From assembly GCA_946480565.1 (NCBI GenBank), contig CAMLKR010000153.1, positions 1 through 5,668 of the forward strand: 5,668 bases of DNA, given 5' to 3'. Shown one piece after another: positions 4,973 through 5,668 of this stretch (position 1 is the first letter of the stretch; each line of letters opens with the position of its first letter). Made by a program: the position numbers and the translations under genes. The DNA comes from an uncultured Arenimonas sp. (GTDB lineage: Bacteria; Pseudomonadota; Gammaproteobacteria; Xanthomonadales; Xanthomonadaceae). The notes under the pieces were generated by a model. The model was not told where the DNA came from and ran no database searches. It saw only the letters and a list, made by a program, of their open reading frames with translations.

Positions 4973-4978
4973 TATAGT
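4973..4978 (+). promoter_or_regulatory. Possible -10 box of the secreted-protein gene
   Basis: TATAGT matches the sigma-70 -10 consensus TATAAT at five of six bases and is one of few AT-rich spots in a very GC-rich intergenic stretch (4857-5014). It lies 36 bases before the ATG at 5015. No good -35 hexamer lies 16-18 bases upstream, so the promoter may be weak or activator-dependent. Confidence 0.4.
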
Positions 4979-5014
4979 CGGCCGCGACCGCGCCGACCTG
5001 CCCACGGAGTTCCC

Positions 5015-5524
5015 ATGCGCCTGCTGCTCCTGATCCTCCTCGCCGCCACCTTCGCGCCGTCGGCCCGGGCCGCGATCAACCCGGCCGAATACACCCGCAA
5101 CGTGCCCGACCAGATGCGCCTGCGCGAAACCGCGCGCATCGTGCACGAATACGAGGTGGACGGCGCCAGGCACCGCCGCGTCACCGTGGTGGGCGTGGTG
5201 GTGGAGCAGCGCAACGCCACCGCGCCGCGCATCGGCGAAAGCGTGGTGATCGACTACACCGTTGACCTGGACGCGCGCCGGCGCGGCAGCGAAGCCCACG
5301 CCAAGGCCTACGGCAACATGCCGGGCCCGCAGTTCATGTACGAGCCCGACCCGCCGGCACTGGACGAACAAGGCCTGTTCTGGGCCAACGTGGCCAGGGC
5401 CGGCGGCCGCTGGGGCAATGTGAACCGGCACGCCGGCGCGGTGGTCGACATCGACGGCCACGACTTCAGCGGCGAGGTCTACGTGCCGGTGTCGGGCCAG
5501 TACTCCTTCCAGGCCATCTACTGA
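5015..5524 (+). CDS. Small secreted protein of unknown family
   Basis: The 169-residue product begins with a clear Sec signal peptide (MRLLLLILLAATFAP) ending in Ala17-Arg18-Ala19, a good signal peptidase I site before Ala20. The mature part of about 150 residues has no further membrane segment and no Cys. It alternates likely beta strands: RRVTVVGVVVEQ (54-65), ESVVIDYTVDL (75-85), GAVVDIDG (141-148) and SGEVYVPVSGQYSFQ (152-166). An aromatic/Gly/Asn stretch, LFWANVARAGGRWGNVNRHAG, lies at about 121-141. This suggests a small periplasmic beta-rich (OB- or jelly-roll-like) protein that may bind a ligand or partner. I do not recognise the family and assign no function. GGAG (5006-5009) lies 5 bases before the ATG. 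No gene follows in the same operon: the next start, at 5646, has its own regulatory region. Confidence 0.82.
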   Translation: MRLLLLILLAATFAPSARAAINPAEYTRNVPDQMRLRETARIVHEYEVDGARHRRVTVVGVVVEQRNATAPRIGESVVIDYTVDLDARRRGSEAHAKAYGNMPGPQFMYEPDPPALDEQGLFWANVARAGGRWGNVNRHAGAVVDIDGHDFSGEVYVPVSGQYSFQAIY

Positions 5525-5574
5525 CCGAAGCCACGCCACGGGCCGATGGCACGGCTGCCCTGCTGCACTGCAGA

Positions 5575-5590
5575 AGTGACCGGCGTCACA
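5575..5590 (+). promoter_or_regulatory. Crp/Clp-type operator
   Basis: AGTGA (5575-5579), six bases, then TCACA (5586-5590) matches the Crp/Clp consensus TGTGA-N6-TCACA at 9 of 10 positions. Its centre is at 5582.5. If it acts as a class II activator site (centre at -41.5), transcription would start near 5624, with an AT-rich AGAATT at 5612-5617 in the -10 place. In xanthomonads Clp is the Crp homologue and responds to cyclic di-GMP; which ligand applies here is unknown. The target would be the gene starting at 5646. Confidence 0.6.
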
Positions 5591-5645
5591 TTGCGGTAAG
5601 GTGCCCCCGGGAGAATTCCTAACGTCCTCTGGGGAGAAGGCGTAC

Positions 5646-5668
5646 ATGAAGACCGGAATCCGCGGGCT
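5646..5668 (+). CDS. 5' end of a gene cut by the window edge
   Basis: An ATG at 5646 follows a strong purine-rich ribosome binding site, GGGGAGAAGG (5631-5640), at 5-7 bases spacing. Seven codons are visible (MKTGIRG) before the window ends. A Lys/Arg-rich start would fit the beginning of a signal peptide, but this is too short to identify. The Crp/Clp-type site 55 bases upstream suggests that it is regulated by that protein. Confidence 0.6.

Noticed and set aside
4880..5647. Minus-strand open frame opposite the secreted-protein gene
   Set aside because: The product is His/Ala/Val-rich and lacks motifs. The plus strand has a signal peptide, ribosome binding site and sensible composition.

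Overview
The window looks like chromosomal DNA from a GC-rich gammaproteobacterium, most likely of the Lysobacteraceae/Xanthomonadaceae (Lysobacter, Luteimonas or Stenotrophomonas type). This rests on the very high G+C (47 of 60 bases at 241-300 and 50 of 60 at 4681-4740), the intrinsic terminators with UUCG loops, a Crp/Clp-like operator, and the protein flavour. I have not tested it by any search.

Layout. Positions 1-1664 hold two tandem paralogues, each with two BON domains. The first is a soluble periplasmic protein (36-722) and the second a lipoprotein (987-1604). Each is followed by a perfect 10-bp hairpin with a TTCG loop. A TspO/MBR membrane protein follows (1733-2230). From about 2240 to 4317 the base composition falls (sampled lines give 52-57% G+C in the HNH gene and 57-68% in the next two genes). 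This stretch carries an EVE-like/HNH endonuclease on the minus strand (2249-3187), and divergently from it a winged-helix/nucleotidyltransferase gene (3294-3956) overlapping a HEPN-domain gene (3898-4317). The high-GC chromosome then resumes with a PyrR-like phosphoribosyltransferase on the minus strand (4299-4856), a divergent small secreted protein of unknown family (5015-5524), and the first codons of a further gene (5646 onward) behind a good Crp/Clp-type operator.

How the genes may work together. The BON pair and TspO look like cell-envelope and stress functions. The central three genes look like a compact accessory, probably defensive, module: a predicted modification-dependent nuclease with no methyltransferase partner, back to back with a predicted MNT/HEPN toxin-antitoxin-like pair. 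The MNT/HEPN pair departs from the textbook type VII system in three ways: the nucleotidyltransferase carries an N-terminal DNA-binding domain, the HEPN protein has Tyr where the catalytic His of RX4H is expected, and the two genes overlap by 59 bases at a C4G5 run. That pair and its dyad-rich promoter region are the most interesting part of the window. I saw no tRNA, rRNA, CRISPR array or insertion sequence.
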